Part shown: piece by piece, positions 1 to 8,487 of the stretch
How the letters are laid out: each line of letters opens with the position of its first letter
Position numbering within the stretch: the first letter of the stretch is position 1
From: a virus
Reading direction: 5' to 3' (one strand)
IMG/VR virus record: IMGVR_UViG_3300007735_000521
Span: 1-25,056 of that record
DNA: 25,056 nt
Translations under genes and position numbers: made by a program
Notes under the pieces: model-generated
What the model saw: only the letters and a program-made list of their open reading frames with translations
The model's database searches: none
What the model was told of the DNA's origin: nothing

Positions 1-2
1 TT

Positions 3-227
3 AGCCTGACAGTCCCACAAGCCACATTGTCATCAGATGCAACAATCATCTCTGTGCCTGATGTGTTGGTGGCTCAGAATGCTTATGCTCGGGCATTGGT
101 AGAGCGTGGTGAAGATGGTGGTTTGTCTTCATCTGAGGCTTATCTTTTGTACAAGTCAATGCTCTCTGATTACATTGCATTGGAAGGCACTCGCTACCCT
201 GAGAATCAGGAGTTTGTAGCGGTATGA
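3..227 (+). CDS. Head-tail adaptor-like protein, C-terminal part (5' end outside window)
   Basis: An open frame enters from the left edge in phase 3 and stops at TGA 225-227. A TTG at 27 is an internal codon, since the frame is open back to base 3. About 74 residues are visible, with an alpha-helical, mildly acidic end containing an AYARALVERGEDGG stretch. The stop overlaps the next start by 4 nt (ATGA), so it is translationally coupled to the gp10-like tail gene. Position just before that gene and the general look suggest a small tail or head-tail completion protein, as in P22-type virions. The family is not certain because most of the protein may be missing. Confidence 0.55.
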   Translation, partial: SLTVPQATLSSDATIISVPDVLVAQNAYARALVERGEDGGLSSSEAYLLYKSMLSDYIALEGTRYPENQEFVAV

Positions 228-1783
228 GCCAACAGATTCAGACATTCAGCATCTCAGCCCCCGGCTTTTATGGGCTGAATACTCAAGACTCGCCTCTTGA
301 TTTGAATGCTGGCTTTGCTTTGGTTGCGACTAATTGCATCATTGACCAATATGGTCGTATTGGCTCACGCAAAGGTTGGTCAAGGGTCAATTCTTCTTCT
401 GGTGACTTGGGCGCAAATGATGTGAAAGTCATTCACGAATTGGTGCTGGCTGATGGAACATTGACTGTCTTGTTTGCTGGAAACAACAAGATATTCAAGT
501 TGAGTTCTACAAATGTTGTGACTGAACTCGCCTATGGGGGTGGGGGTACTGCACCAACCATCACTGCAAGCAATTGGCAATGTGCGTCACTGAATGGCAT
601 CACTTACTTCTTTCAGTCTGGTCACAATCCTTTGATCTATGACCCTGCTGTATCGACTACAACATACCGTAGAGTTTCAGAAAAAACTGGTTATCAAGCT
701 ACTGCACCTGATGCTGACATTGTGATTTCAGCGTTTGGTCGTTTGTGGGCGGCTAACACTACCTCTGTAAATGCCACTGTTTATTTCAGTGACTTGATTT
801 CTGGTCATGTATGGTCAACAGGTACTGCTGGCTCATTGAATGTGAACAATGTGTGGGTAAATGGTGCTGACCAGATCACTGGTTTGGCGGCTCACAATGG
901 CTTCCTGTTCATCTTTGGTAAGCGTCAGATTCTTGTCTATCAAGGTGCAACAGCACCATCAACTATGTCTATCAGTGACACTGTTGAAGGTATTGGTTGT
1001 ATTGCTAGAGACAGTATTCAGACAACAAGCACTGATGTGCTGTTCTTGTCAAACTCTGGTGTTAGATCGTTGATGAGAACGATTCAAGAGAAGTCTGCAC
1101 CTGAGAGAGACTTGTCAAAAAATATTCGTAATGATTTGATGGGTGCTGTAGCTGGTGAGACATTGGCAAACATCAAGTCTGTGTATTCAGAGCGTGAAGC
1201 CTTTTACTTGTTGACAACACCTAGCATTGATACTACTTGGTGCTTTGATACCAAGGCTTATTTGCCTGATGGTTCTGCAAGGGTGACTACATGGGATTCC
1301 ATTACTCCTAAGTCTTTCTTGTCTCGCAGAGATGGAAGTCTTTACATTGGCAAGAATGGATACATTGGGTACTACAACACATACCAAGATTACAACGCTT
1401 CTTACCGTATGTTGTACTACACCAATCATGCTGATCTTGGCGACCAGAATGTAACTTCAATTCTGAAGAAGTTGTCTACGGTTGTGATTGGTGGAACAAA
1501 CCAAGTGGTGACATTCAAGTGGGGTTTTGACTTTAAGACAAACTACTTGTCTGACAATGCAAGTATTCCAGCGCAAGGTGTTTACTATTACGGTATTGCT
1601 GAATATGGTGCAAATGCCACAACGATTGCTTACTATTCTGATGGTGTTGCGTTACAGACTTTGACTGTTTCGGCATCAGGCACAGGTAAGGTTGTTCAAA
1701 CAGGTTATGAATCAGACATCAATGGTGCGGCATTGTCTATTCAGAAGATTGAAATTCAAGCCAAGAATGGCAAACTGAGTTAA
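224..1783 (+). CDS. Tail stabilisation protein, P22 gp10-like
   Basis: The protein has 519 residues, close to the roughly 470 of P22 gp10, which closes the portal channel after DNA packaging. It is rich in Ser, Thr, Asn and Gly, and short beta-strand repeats run through most of its length, as expected for a beta-propeller or beta-rich tail hub. There is no signal peptide or membrane segment. Near the N-terminus it has the NCIIDQYGRIGSRKGW type of motif seen in phage tail proteins of this kind (residues about 37-52), and later blocks such as AFGRLWAAN and GFLFIFGKRQILVY look like propeller blades. It starts in a 4-nt overlap with the preceding gene and is followed 11 nt later by the tail-fibre gene. 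The gp10 assignment rests on recall of family features plus gene order. Confidence 0.65.
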   Translation: MSQQIQTFSISAPGFYGLNTQDSPLDLNAGFALVATNCIIDQYGRIGSRKGWSRVNSSSGDLGANDVKVIHELVLADGTLTVLFAGNNKIFKLSSTNVVTELAYGGGGTAPTITASNWQCASLNGITYFFQSGHNPLIYDPAVSTTTYRRVSEKTGYQATAPDADIVISAFGRLWAANTTSVNATVYFSDLISGHVWSTGTAGSLNVNNVWVNGADQITGLAAHNGFLFIFGKRQILVYQGATAPSTMSISDTVEGIGCIARDSIQTTSTDVLFLSNSGVRSLMRTIQEKSAPERDLSKNIRNDLMGAVAGETLANIKSVYSEREAFYLLTTPSIDTTWCFDTKAYLPDGSARVTTWDSITPKSFLSRRDGSLYIGKNGYIGYYNTYQDYNASYRMLYYTNHADLGDQNVTSILKKLSTVVIGGTNQVVTFKWGFDFKTNYLSDNASIPAQGVYYYGIAEYGANATTIAYYSDGVALQTLTVSASGTGKVVQTGYESDINGAALSIQKIEIQAKNGKLS

Positions 1784-1794
1784 AGGAGAGTATT

Positions 1795-2487
1795 GTGTCT
1801 GACTATACCAAGAGTACGAATTTTGCTACCAAAGACAATTTGTCTTCTGGCAACCCTTTGAAGATTGTCAAGGGTACTGAGATTGACACTGAGTTCAACA
1901 ACATTGCCACTGCTATTGCAACTAAAGCAGATTTGGCAAGTCCTACCTTTACTGGCACACCAACACTGCCAACTGGTACGGTTGCTGTTACTCAGGCTAA
2001 TGGAAGTAACACAACCACTATTGCTACCACTGCTTTTGTTCAAGCGGCAATTGCTTTGTTGTATCCAGTGGGTTCTATTTACACGAATGCAAGTGTTAGC
2101 ACTAACCCTGCAACTTTGCTTGGCTTTGGTACATGGACTGCATTTGGTGCTGGTCGTGTTATGGTTGGTTTTGATTCGGGTAATGCGCTGTTTGACACTG
2201 CTGAAGAAACAGGTGGTAGTGCAGATGCAATTGTTGTCAGCCACACCCACACGGCAACATCTACAGTTACAGACCCCGGACACTTTCACTCTTATGAGCA
2301 ACCTAGTAATACTTTTATTCAGGGCGCAATTGGTGGAACTGGCTTAACCAATAAATTTTCTGGTAGCACTGGGAGCAAAACTACCGGCATTACGGTTGCA
2401 ACAACGAACAGCACAGAAGGTTCAAGTGGCACAAATGCTAACTACCAACCGTACATTACTGTCTATATGTGGAAAAGAACGGCATGA
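1795..2487 (+). CDS. Tail fibre / collar protein with HxH metal-binding tip
   Basis: The GTG start follows AAAGGAGAG at good spacing. The 230-residue protein begins with a virion-attachment-like N-terminus, then a linker with the SPTFTGTPTLPTGTV and TTTIATTAFV blocks (residues about 49-82) common in phage tail fibres. A YPVGSIYTNAS...LGFGTWTAFGAGRVMVG region follows (about 90-125), typical of tail-collar domains. HTHTAT (150-155) and HFH (163-165) resemble the HxH motifs that bind metal in T4 gp12-type receptor-binding tips. The end, YQPYITVYMWKRTA, is the usual collar C-terminus. Likely role: receptor recognition at the cell surface. At 230 residues it is short for a full fibre, so it may be a tip or spike. 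Confidence 0.8.
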   Translation: MSDYTKSTNFATKDNLSSGNPLKIVKGTEIDTEFNNIATAIATKADLASPTFTGTPTLPTGTVAVTQANGSNTTTIATTAFVQAAIALLYPVGSIYTNASVSTNPATLLGFGTWTAFGAGRVMVGFDSGNALFDTAEETGGSADAIVVSHTHTATSTVTDPGHFHSYEQPSNTFIQGAIGGTGLTNKFSGSTGSKTTGITVATTNSTEGSSGTNANYQPYITVYMWKRTA

Positions 2488-2792
2488 AAAACCCTGAAAT
2501 ATTGCATCACTTCTCTGATGGGCTTTACGCCAAGCAGTCATTTTTTCCTGCTGGCATGGCTATCTTGAAGCATACGCATGACTTCAGCCATTTGTCGATA
2601 TTGGCTCAGGGTAAGGTTGCTGTGTTGCGTGGGAATGAGATTGACATTATTGAAGCACCAGCGTGTATTGAGATCAGATCAGGGTTGACTCATGGTGTCA
2701 AAGCAATAACAGATTGTGTTTGGTTTTGTATTCATGCCACTGACGAGAAAGACCCGTCAAAAGTGGATGAAATTTTGATTAAGGGAGATTGA
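2484..2792 (+). CDS. Small cupin-fold protein
   Basis: I chose the ATG at 2484, which overlaps the tail-fibre stop as ATGA and has GGAAAAG upstream; a GTG at 2469 would add five residues. The 102-residue protein has a compact beta-rich sequence with H30, H32 and H36 (KHTHDFSHLSILAQGKV) and a second block with H70 (RSGLTHGVKA). These correspond to the two cupin motifs and their metal-binding histidines. Cupins are beta-barrels that often bind a metal and a small ligand; the substrate here is unknown. It sits between the tail tip and the ejection proteins, so it could be a virion part or a chaperone. The fold call is good, the function open. Confidence 0.7.
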   Translation: MKNPEILHHFSDGLYAKQSFFPAGMAILKHTHDFSHLSILAQGKVAVLRGNEIDIIEAPACIEIRSGLTHGVKAITDCVWFCIHATDEKDPSKVDEILIKGD

Positions 2793-2793
2793 T

Positions 2794-3867
2794 ATGCCTA
2801 TAGCCGCTGCCGCAATTATGGGAGGTGCATCACTGTTAGGTGGTGCAATGCAAAGTAAAGCCGCTGGAGATGCGGCACGACAATCCGCACAGGCTCAACT
2901 TGAGGCGGCACGAATTGCGGCTGAAGCGGCTAAGTTTCGCCCTGTAGGGGTTACTACTAGGTATGGCTCATCGCAGTTCCAGTTTGACCCTAGCGGTTAT
3001 CTGTCTGGTGCTGGCTACACAGTCAGCCCTGAGTTAAAGGCATATCAAGACCGTTTACAGGCTCTTACAGGCGGTGCTTTGACTCAGGCTGAGATGGCAC
3101 AGCAACAGTATGCTCCGCTTCAACAAAGTGCTACAGGATTGTTTGGATTGGGTCAGCAGTACCTACAACAGACACCTGAACAAGTGGCATCTCAATACAT
3201 GAGACAGCAACAAGATTTGCTTGCGCCTAGCCGTGAAAGACAAATGGCTCAGTTGCAAAACCAGTTGTTCCAACAAGGTCGTGGTGGCTTGTCTATAGGT
3301 GCTACAGGATTGCGCCCCGGAGGTGGAGAAGGTTTAAGAGCAACAACTCCTGAGATGGAGGCTTATTACAACGCATTGGCTCAACAAGACTTGCAATTGG
3401 CGGCTCAAGCTCAACAGGCTGGTCAACAGAATGTGGCATTTGGCGCAGGATTGCTAGGTTCTGGTGCTGGCTTAATGGGTCAGTATCAAGCTGGTCAGGT
3501 TGGTGCTCTGAGTCCATTTAGCACTTACTTAGGTGCTGGTTCTACCATTGAATCTCTTGGACAACAGCCTTTGACATTAGGGTCTGCATTGGGCGGTCGT
3601 TCTGCTGAAGCTGGTGCTGGTGTTGGTAAAAGTTTGCTTTTGGGCGGCATTGGGGCGGCTCAAACCATTCAAGGTGCGGCAGGACAAAGTGGTATTGGTA
3701 CTGCATTGATGAACTTGGGTAAGAGTCCTGAGTTTGCTAGTGGTGTAAGCAGTGCCTACGATAAGTATTTTGGCGGTAATTTAAATGCACCATATAACTA
3801 TCAAAGCGGCTTGCAGGTAGGTCCTGTAATGCCGGGTCAAAGTCAACCTTATGTTTTTGCAGATTAA
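2794..3867 (+). CDS. Putative DNA-ejection (internal virion) protein
   Basis: The ATG lies 1 nt after the cupin stop and follows AAGGGAG. The 357-residue protein opens with a small-residue hydrophobic helix (PIAAAAIMGGASLLGGAMQ), then an Ala-rich helix, then long Gln/Ala/Gly-rich helical stretches and a glycine-rich C-terminal half. This composition is typical of the pilot or ejection proteins of podoviruses (functional analogues of P22 gp7, gp16 and gp20), which leave the capsid and help the genome cross the envelope. It is the first of three such genes in tandem. No enzymatic motif is visible. The assignment is by composition, size and position, not by a recognised signature. Confidence 0.6.
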   Translation: MPIAAAAIMGGASLLGGAMQSKAAGDAARQSAQAQLEAARIAAEAAKFRPVGVTTRYGSSQFQFDPSGYLSGAGYTVSPELKAYQDRLQALTGGALTQAEMAQQQYAPLQQSATGLFGLGQQYLQQTPEQVASQYMRQQQDLLAPSRERQMAQLQNQLFQQGRGGLSIGATGLRPGGGEGLRATTPEMEAYYNALAQQDLQLAAQAQQAGQQNVAFGAGLLGSGAGLMGQYQAGQVGALSPFSTYLGAGSTIESLGQQPLTLGSALGGRSAEAGAGVGKSLLLGGIGAAQTIQGAAGQSGIGTALMNLGKSPEFASGVSSAYDKYFGGNLNAPYNYQSGLQVGPVMPGQSQPYVFAD

Positions 3868-3877
3868 GGATTAAATC

Positions 3878-5581
3878 ATGGCATCAGACATCTTAGGTTT
3901 ATTCACTACCCCACAGCAGTATGAGCAACAGCGTCTTGCGGCTATGGAAGCGCAAGCCTTGCAAATGGCAAGACTTAGCCCAATGGAACAGGGTCAATAT
4001 GGCATTGCTCTTGGCGCACAGCAACTAGGTCGTGCCATTGGTGGTGCTTTGGGTGGTGTTGACCCACAATTGCAGAAGATCACTCAGCGTCAGCAGTTGC
4101 TTGGCATGATTGACCCAAGCAACCCAGACTCATACGCACAAGCCATTCAAACAGCATTGCAAGGTGGCGATCAAGAAGCAGCATTCCTGTTGCGTAATGA
4201 AATGATGAAGGCGCAAGAACAGGCAGCAGTTGCCGAGGCTCGTAGGTTTGAGCAACAGAACAGAGCACTTGAGTTTGGCATTAAAACAAGAAACCTAGTG
4301 GCAGAAACTCAGGCGCAAGAAAAATCCAAGTTGCTGTTTAAAGAAGATGGCACTATTGACCAAAATGTTTATGCTGACTTGCTAACCCTTGGGCAAGCTG
4401 GGCAAACTGCTATTGATAGAGCGTTGAAAGGTAGAGAGGGCATTAAATCAATCCAAGTGCAGCAATTGGCTGAAGGATTGTTTAATCCAGATGGGACTCG
4501 TAATATAACAATTCAAAATGAGTTAGCAAGGACTCCAGAAGGTCGCAATATTCTCAAGGCACTTACACCAGAGACTAAGGTCTTTAAGCGTGGCGACCTC
4601 ATTACTGAGGTAAGTCCTATTACTGGAAAATATGAAATAGTGACACCTACAGGATTGAAGCAAGTCCCTGTTGGCGAAAATCCAATCAAAGCCATGATTG
4701 ATAGCAAGGCAATTGACAAAACGGTTGAACCTTTTGCCAAAGAAATTGCGGCTCAGTGGGACAACCTTGATGACAAAGGCAGGGCAGATTCTCTTGAAAG
4801 CCTTACTAAAGTAAATAATACGGCTTTAGATAGAAACCAGAGAAACGCTGAATCTAGTGTTGGTGGTACAGACAAGGTTCAGTCAAGTAAAGTAACTCCT
4901 GATGGAACAACCATTGTTGTTATGAAAAATGGCACAACCAAGGTAATCAGTGCTCAAGGTGTTGAACTTACAGGTCAAGCTAGGGCAGATGCAATTAGAG
5001 CTTCTGAAGAATTTGGTGCGACAACTCAACGCACTAGAGCGCAAGAAAGAAGTGTTGGCGAGTTAACAGCAAAACAAGTTGGTCAAGCCTTTGCAGAGGT
5101 TGGCAAGATCAAGAAGAATATTAGCAACATTAATGAGGCTATTGACGCAATTGACAAGGGTGCGAATACAGGTGTAATCGCAAGTAAATTTCCAAACATA
5201 ACAGCGGCATCAATACAACTTGCAAATGTAAGAAATCAATTAGGTCTTGATGTCATTGGTTCTGTAACATTTGGTGCTTTGTCGGAAGGCGAATTGAACC
5301 TTGCCTTGGATACAGCGTTGCCAACTACCTTGTCTCCCAAAGACCTCAAAACATATTTGGTGAATAAGAAAACTGCTCAAGAAAAACTTGTTGGATATCT
5401 ATCAAAACAAGCAACTTACTTACAAAAGCCTGGCAATACATTGGCTGGATGGTTAGAAATGGTTGAAAACCAAGGTGGTTCAGCACCATCAGTACCTGCT
5501 GTTGATCAAATTCCAAGTGGTAAACAGACACCACCTGCTGCAAAAGGCAAAGTTGTGAAAAAATGGTCTGATCTTAAATAA
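3878..5581 (+). CDS. Putative internal virion protein, coiled-coil rich
   Basis: The 567-residue protein has a start preceded by AAGGATTAAATC. The N-terminal third is rich in Gln, Ala and Met with helices predicted by eye (AAMEAQALQMARLSPMEQ). The middle carries charged coiled-coil segments, and the last 200 residues hold a helical domain (EVGKIKKNISNINEAIDAID) followed by a Pro/Lys tail. There is no signal peptide or clear membrane span. It lies between two other large ejection-type proteins and shares the same kind of leader, so all three are probably co-expressed late and packaged in the capsid. I do not recognise a specific family; scaffold or tape-like roles are alternatives. Confidence 0.55.
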   Translation: MASDILGLFTTPQQYEQQRLAAMEAQALQMARLSPMEQGQYGIALGAQQLGRAIGGALGGVDPQLQKITQRQQLLGMIDPSNPDSYAQAIQTALQGGDQEAAFLLRNEMMKAQEQAAVAEARRFEQQNRALEFGIKTRNLVAETQAQEKSKLLFKEDGTIDQNVYADLLTLGQAGQTAIDRALKGREGIKSIQVQQLAEGLFNPDGTRNITIQNELARTPEGRNILKALTPETKVFKRGDLITEVSPITGKYEIVTPTGLKQVPVGENPIKAMIDSKAIDKTVEPFAKEIAAQWDNLDDKGRADSLESLTKVNNTALDRNQRNAESSVGGTDKVQSSKVTPDGTTIVVMKNGTTKVISAQGVELTGQARADAIRASEEFGATTQRTRAQERSVGELTAKQVGQAFAEVGKIKKNISNINEAIDAIDKGANTGVIASKFPNITAASIQLANVRNQLGLDVIGSVTFGALSEGELNLALDTALPTTLSPKDLKTYLVNKKTAQEKLVGYLSKQATYLQKPGNTLAGWLEMVENQGGSAPSVPAVDQIPSGKQTPPAAKGKVVKKWSDLK

Positions 5582-5590
5582 AGGTTAATC

Positions 5591-7453
5591 ATGGATATTG
5601 AACTGCCAAATGGGGTAATCATTGAAGACATTCCAGAAGGAACAACTTCAGATGAAGTAATGGCTAAAGCTATTAAAGCTGGTCTTGCTACGCCAGAAGA
5701 CTTTAAGCGTGTTTTGGGTATGTCTGAACAAGTAACCCAACCACCACCTCCGCAAGTGCAATATAGAGAACCCTCTTTGGGTGAAAAAATTATTGGTGCT
5801 GGCGAGACAGGGTTAACGCTCTTTACTGGTGGCACTACAGGTCTTGCTGGTACTATTGGCGGTGCTTTATCTGGTGGCTATGAAGAGTTGAAATCTGGTC
5901 AATTTGGTACTCCAGAAGCGGCTAGAAGGATTGAGCAAAGAGCAGCATTGGCTGGTCAGCAATATACCTATATGCCAAGGACTCAAGCAGGGCAAGAACA
6001 AGTTAAATTTCTTGGAGAGGTTGGAGCAGAACTTTTACCACTTCAACCAGTAGTACCACTAGGTTTATTTACCCAAGGTACAGGACAAGCCATTGTGCCA
6101 TCTATTCGGCAAGGAGTTTCTACTGTTCGTGGTGCTTTTGGCGAAAAGCCAGTAATGCCAAGAATCGAACCTACATTTGGTCAAAGTGCTGGTGCGGCAT
6201 CTACACCAATGGCTACAGTTCGTGAGGCAACAGCGACTAATCTTCCTGTTCCTGTGACCTTAACAAAGGGCGCAAAAACCCGTGAGGCTGAACAACTTGC
6301 ATTTGAAAAAGAACAAATGAAGGGGCAGTTTGGTGAACCTTTGCGTAAAAGAATTGAGCAAAACAATCTTGAGGTTCTTCAAAATTTTGATGCCTTAATG
6401 GAAATGACAGGTGCTCAAGCGGCACAATCTGGATTTGCGGCTACAGGGAACAAAGTAATTGATGCTTTGTCTCAAGGTTGGCAGGGTGCTAAAACCAAAA
6501 CCAGTGCGGCATATGCAAAGGCTGAAAAAGCTGGTGAACTTCAAGCTCCAGTAAGCCTTGATTCACTTGCCAGTTACATCAATCAAAATATGCCAGAGTC
6601 AACAGTTGCGCCTGTTATCAATGTTGCAAAAAATAAAGGAATTCAATTAGGAATCCTTAAAGAACTTGATGATGGAACGGTTGTAGCATTGCCAGCAGAC
6701 TTGAAGAATACTGAGTTATTGCGTAGAAGCATTGGCAATACCATTGGCATAGACCCAACAAACAAGAAGTTTGGCGGTGAACTCAAGCAAGTAATTGACG
6801 CATCTACAGAAGGTCTTGGCGGTGATTTATACAAGCAAGCAAGGGCATTGCGTGAGCAACAAGCTCGTAAGTTTGAAGGTCGTGCCATTGTTGCCAATTT
6901 ACTCACAAAGGTAAAAGGCAAGGATGACCCAAAGATTGAGGCTAGTGAAGTATTCCAAAAATCAATTTTGAACGGTAGTCCAGAAGAGATCACTTTCCTA
7001 AAGCGTGTTTTGTTCACAAGCGGAAAAGATGGTCAATCTGCATGGAAAGAGGTTCAGGGGTCAACCATCAACCACATTCAAGAAGTTGCAACAAGTGGTG
7101 TTGGAACTGACTCAATGGGAAGAAAGATTGTCTCTCCAGCAAAACTCAATGATGCAATCAAAGGTCTTGATAAAAATGGTCGTTTAGATATTGTGCTTGG
7201 CAAGGAAAAGGCGCAAACCATTCGTGATTTAAATGAAGTTTTGCAGTATGTTCAAACAGTACCGCCAGGAACTTTGGTAAATACATCTGGTACTGCTGGC
7301 ACTATTTTGTTGGCAATATCAGAGGTTGGTGGTGGTCTTGCATTCACAGGGTTACCAGTTCCTGTTTTAGCTGGAATTCGTTATGCAAATCAATTTGTAA
7401 AAGACCGCAAACTGAAAGCACGAATTGAAGATGCTCTGAACAAAGGAGACTGA
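5591..7453 (+). CDS. Putative internal virion / ejection protein
   Basis: The 620-residue protein has a leader AAGGTTAATC before ATG. The first 40 residues form a small acidic module (ELPNGVIIEDIPEGTTSDEV) that recurs at the N-terminus of phage virion proteins. A Pro-rich linker follows, then Gly/Ala/Thr-rich potentially membrane-active segments (TGLTLFTGGTTGLAGTIGGA, about residues 75-95). The remainder is a long, helical, charged region ending in a hydrophobic stretch (around 570-600) and a basic tail. The third of three consecutive large structural genes, it would fit an ejected protein that inserts in the cell envelope. No lytic transglycosylase motif was seen. Function inferred from position and composition. 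Confidence 0.55.
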   Translation: MDIELPNGVIIEDIPEGTTSDEVMAKAIKAGLATPEDFKRVLGMSEQVTQPPPPQVQYREPSLGEKIIGAGETGLTLFTGGTTGLAGTIGGALSGGYEELKSGQFGTPEAARRIEQRAALAGQQYTYMPRTQAGQEQVKFLGEVGAELLPLQPVVPLGLFTQGTGQAIVPSIRQGVSTVRGAFGEKPVMPRIEPTFGQSAGAASTPMATVREATATNLPVPVTLTKGAKTREAEQLAFEKEQMKGQFGEPLRKRIEQNNLEVLQNFDALMEMTGAQAAQSGFAATGNKVIDALSQGWQGAKTKTSAAYAKAEKAGELQAPVSLDSLASYINQNMPESTVAPVINVAKNKGIQLGILKELDDGTVVALPADLKNTELLRRSIGNTIGIDPTNKKFGGELKQVIDASTEGLGGDLYKQARALREQQARKFEGRAIVANLLTKVKGKDDPKIEASEVFQKSILNGSPEEITFLKRVLFTSGKDGQSAWKEVQGSTINHIQEVATSGVGTDSMGRKIVSPAKLNDAIKGLDKNGRLDIVLGKEKAQTIRDLNEVLQYVQTVPPGTLVNTSGTAGTILLAISEVGGGLAFTGLPVPVLAGIRYANQFVKDRKLKARIEDALNKGD

Positions 7454-7478
7454 AATTGATCCAATCACGATTTGCCTC

Positions 7479-8153
7479 ATGGCGGCTGGTCTGGTCAAGC
7501 AGATTCAGCAAGGTGTTGACCTTTACAAGCAAGCTAAAGATCAGTTTATTCAAGTTAAGCGAACTGGTGAAGAGGTTGTGGCTATTGGCAAGGAACTTGG
7601 TGGCTTCTGGAGTAAGCTACGCAAGTTCTTTGCTGGTAGCCCAAAGCATCAAGTTGCAAAGCCTGTGGCTAAGTCTAGGAAATCGGATTATGTTGATGTT
7701 GACGAGACTCAAGTCAAAATAGACATAGTTAAGAACCTGACAGAGTTCTTCAAACTTCAGGAGCAATTAGCGGCACACATCAGAGAGGAAGAACAGAAAA
7801 GTCTGACAGTCTATGACCCTAATCAGAACCACATGGAAGCGGCTTTAAAGAGGGTGATGGCACAGCAAGAGATGGACAGGTTGGTAATTCAGATTCGTGA
7901 GTGTCTCGTATACAGTGCGCCACCAGAGATGGGTGCTCTGTACAGTTCTGTGTATGACATGAAGGACAAGATTGAAGAGGAGCAGACTCAGGCAAGGTTG
8001 AAAGAAGAGGCTCTCAAGAGGCAAGCACAATGGCTACGCAAAGAGGAAGAAAGAAGCCTACAAGCCAAGCTAGGAGCAGTGGTAGTGACTTTTATATTCC
8101 TCCTTTACCTGTGGATGTGGTTCGTGTTCGTAAGCCATTGGGGGAAGAAGTAA
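7479..8153 (+). CDS. C-terminally anchored coiled-coil membrane protein; probable true start ATT 7455
   Basis: From the first canonical start the product has 224 residues. A helical N-terminus (VDLYKQAKDQFIQVKRTGEEV) is followed by a basic segment, a long charged helical part (EAALKRVMAQQEMDRL and onwards) and a single C-terminal membrane span (about 199-218, hydrophobic and aromatic). This layout matches a phage family of unknown function often found next to lysis genes. The ATG at 7479 has no ribosome site, but AAAGGAG at 7442-7448 sits 6 nt before an in-frame ATT at 7455. That start would add eight residues beginning (M)DPIT, the N-terminus I expect for this family. The last 124 nt overlap the next gene in another frame. 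Confidence 0.6.
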   Translation: MAAGLVKQIQQGVDLYKQAKDQFIQVKRTGEEVVAIGKELGGFWSKLRKFFAGSPKHQVAKPVAKSRKSDYVDVDETQVKIDIVKNLTEFFKLQEQLAAHIREEEQKSLTVYDPNQNHMEAALKRVMAQQEMDRLVIQIRECLVYSAPPEMGALYSSVYDMKDKIEEEQTQARLKEEALKRQAQWLRKEEERSLQAKLGAVVVTFIFLLYLWMWFVFVSHWGKK

Positions 8154-8317
8154 TGGGTTGGATAGCGGCTTGCGTACTGATTGCTCTGCTTTTGCCGATC
8201 ATGGGGTTTCTTTATCTTGACATCTTGGAGACTAAGAATGAGGCAAAGTCTCAGGTTGAAAAGGTGGAGAAGTTGAGAAGACAGGTTGAACAAAAAGATA
8301 GGGAGAAAGAGAAATGA
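8030..8317 (+). CDS. Small single-span membrane protein overlapping the previous gene
   Basis: The frame is open from ATG 8030 (95 residues, weak AGAGG-type site upstream) and also has an ATG at 8153 fused to the preceding stop as TAATG, with GGGGGAAGAAG just before it (55 residues). The longer form adds a basic, Pro/Ser-rich cytoplasmic part ending in PPLPVDVVRVRKPLGEEV, which reads like real protein, so I keep it. A membrane span (about residues 43-64, GWIAACVLIALLLPIMGF) is followed by a charged coiled-coil tail (ETKNEAKSQVEKVEKLRRQ). Both starts may be used. It ends in an ATGA overlap with the lipoprotein gene. The function is unknown; location implies an envelope role at lysis. Confidence 0.6.
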   Translation: MATQRGRKKPTSQARSSGSDFYIPPLPVDVVRVRKPLGEEVMGWIAACVLIALLLPIMGFLYLDILETKNEAKSQVEKVEKLRRQVEQKDREKEK

Positions 8318-8487
8318 AGATAGTTTGCTTGATGGCATTGGTTCTATTGTCTGCCTGTGAAGATAGGTTTAGATATAAGTGCCAAGACCCTCAGAATTGG
8401 CAAAATGCCGAATGTAAGCCCCCGATCTGTACCGCTACAGGTACTTGCCCAGAGCAACTCGTTAAACCTGAACAGGAGAAAAAGTAA
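8314..8487 (+). CDS. Small Cys-rich lipoprotein
   Basis: A 57-residue frame, too short for the usual ORF cut-off, joins its neighbours by ATGA at 8314 and TAATG at 8487. It has a type II signal peptide: Met-Lys start, hydrophobic core (IVCLMALVLL) and lipobox LSAC with the lipidated Cys at 15. The mature part holds CQDPQNWQNAECKPPIC and TGTCPEQL, with four further cysteines (23, 34, 39, 45) that could form two disulfides in the periplasm. Small lipoproteins of this CQDP...W...C type occur beside podovirus lysis genes. It is distinct from Rz1, which is found downstream. Possible roles are envelope protection, superinfection exclusion or assistance to lysis; none is shown by the sequence. Confidence 0.75.
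   Translation: MKIVCLMALVLLSACEDRFRYKCQDPQNWQNAECKPPICTATGTCPEQLVKPEQEKK

Noticed and set aside
1780-2301. 173-aa minus-strand frame opposite the tail fibre gene
   Set aside because: Cys/Ser/Thr-rich, no ribosome site, antisense to a well-supported tail fibre gene.
1865-2347. 160-aa Leu-rich plus-strand frame
   Set aside because: Shadow of the tail fibre gene in another frame; composition is an artefact of its Thr/Ala codons.
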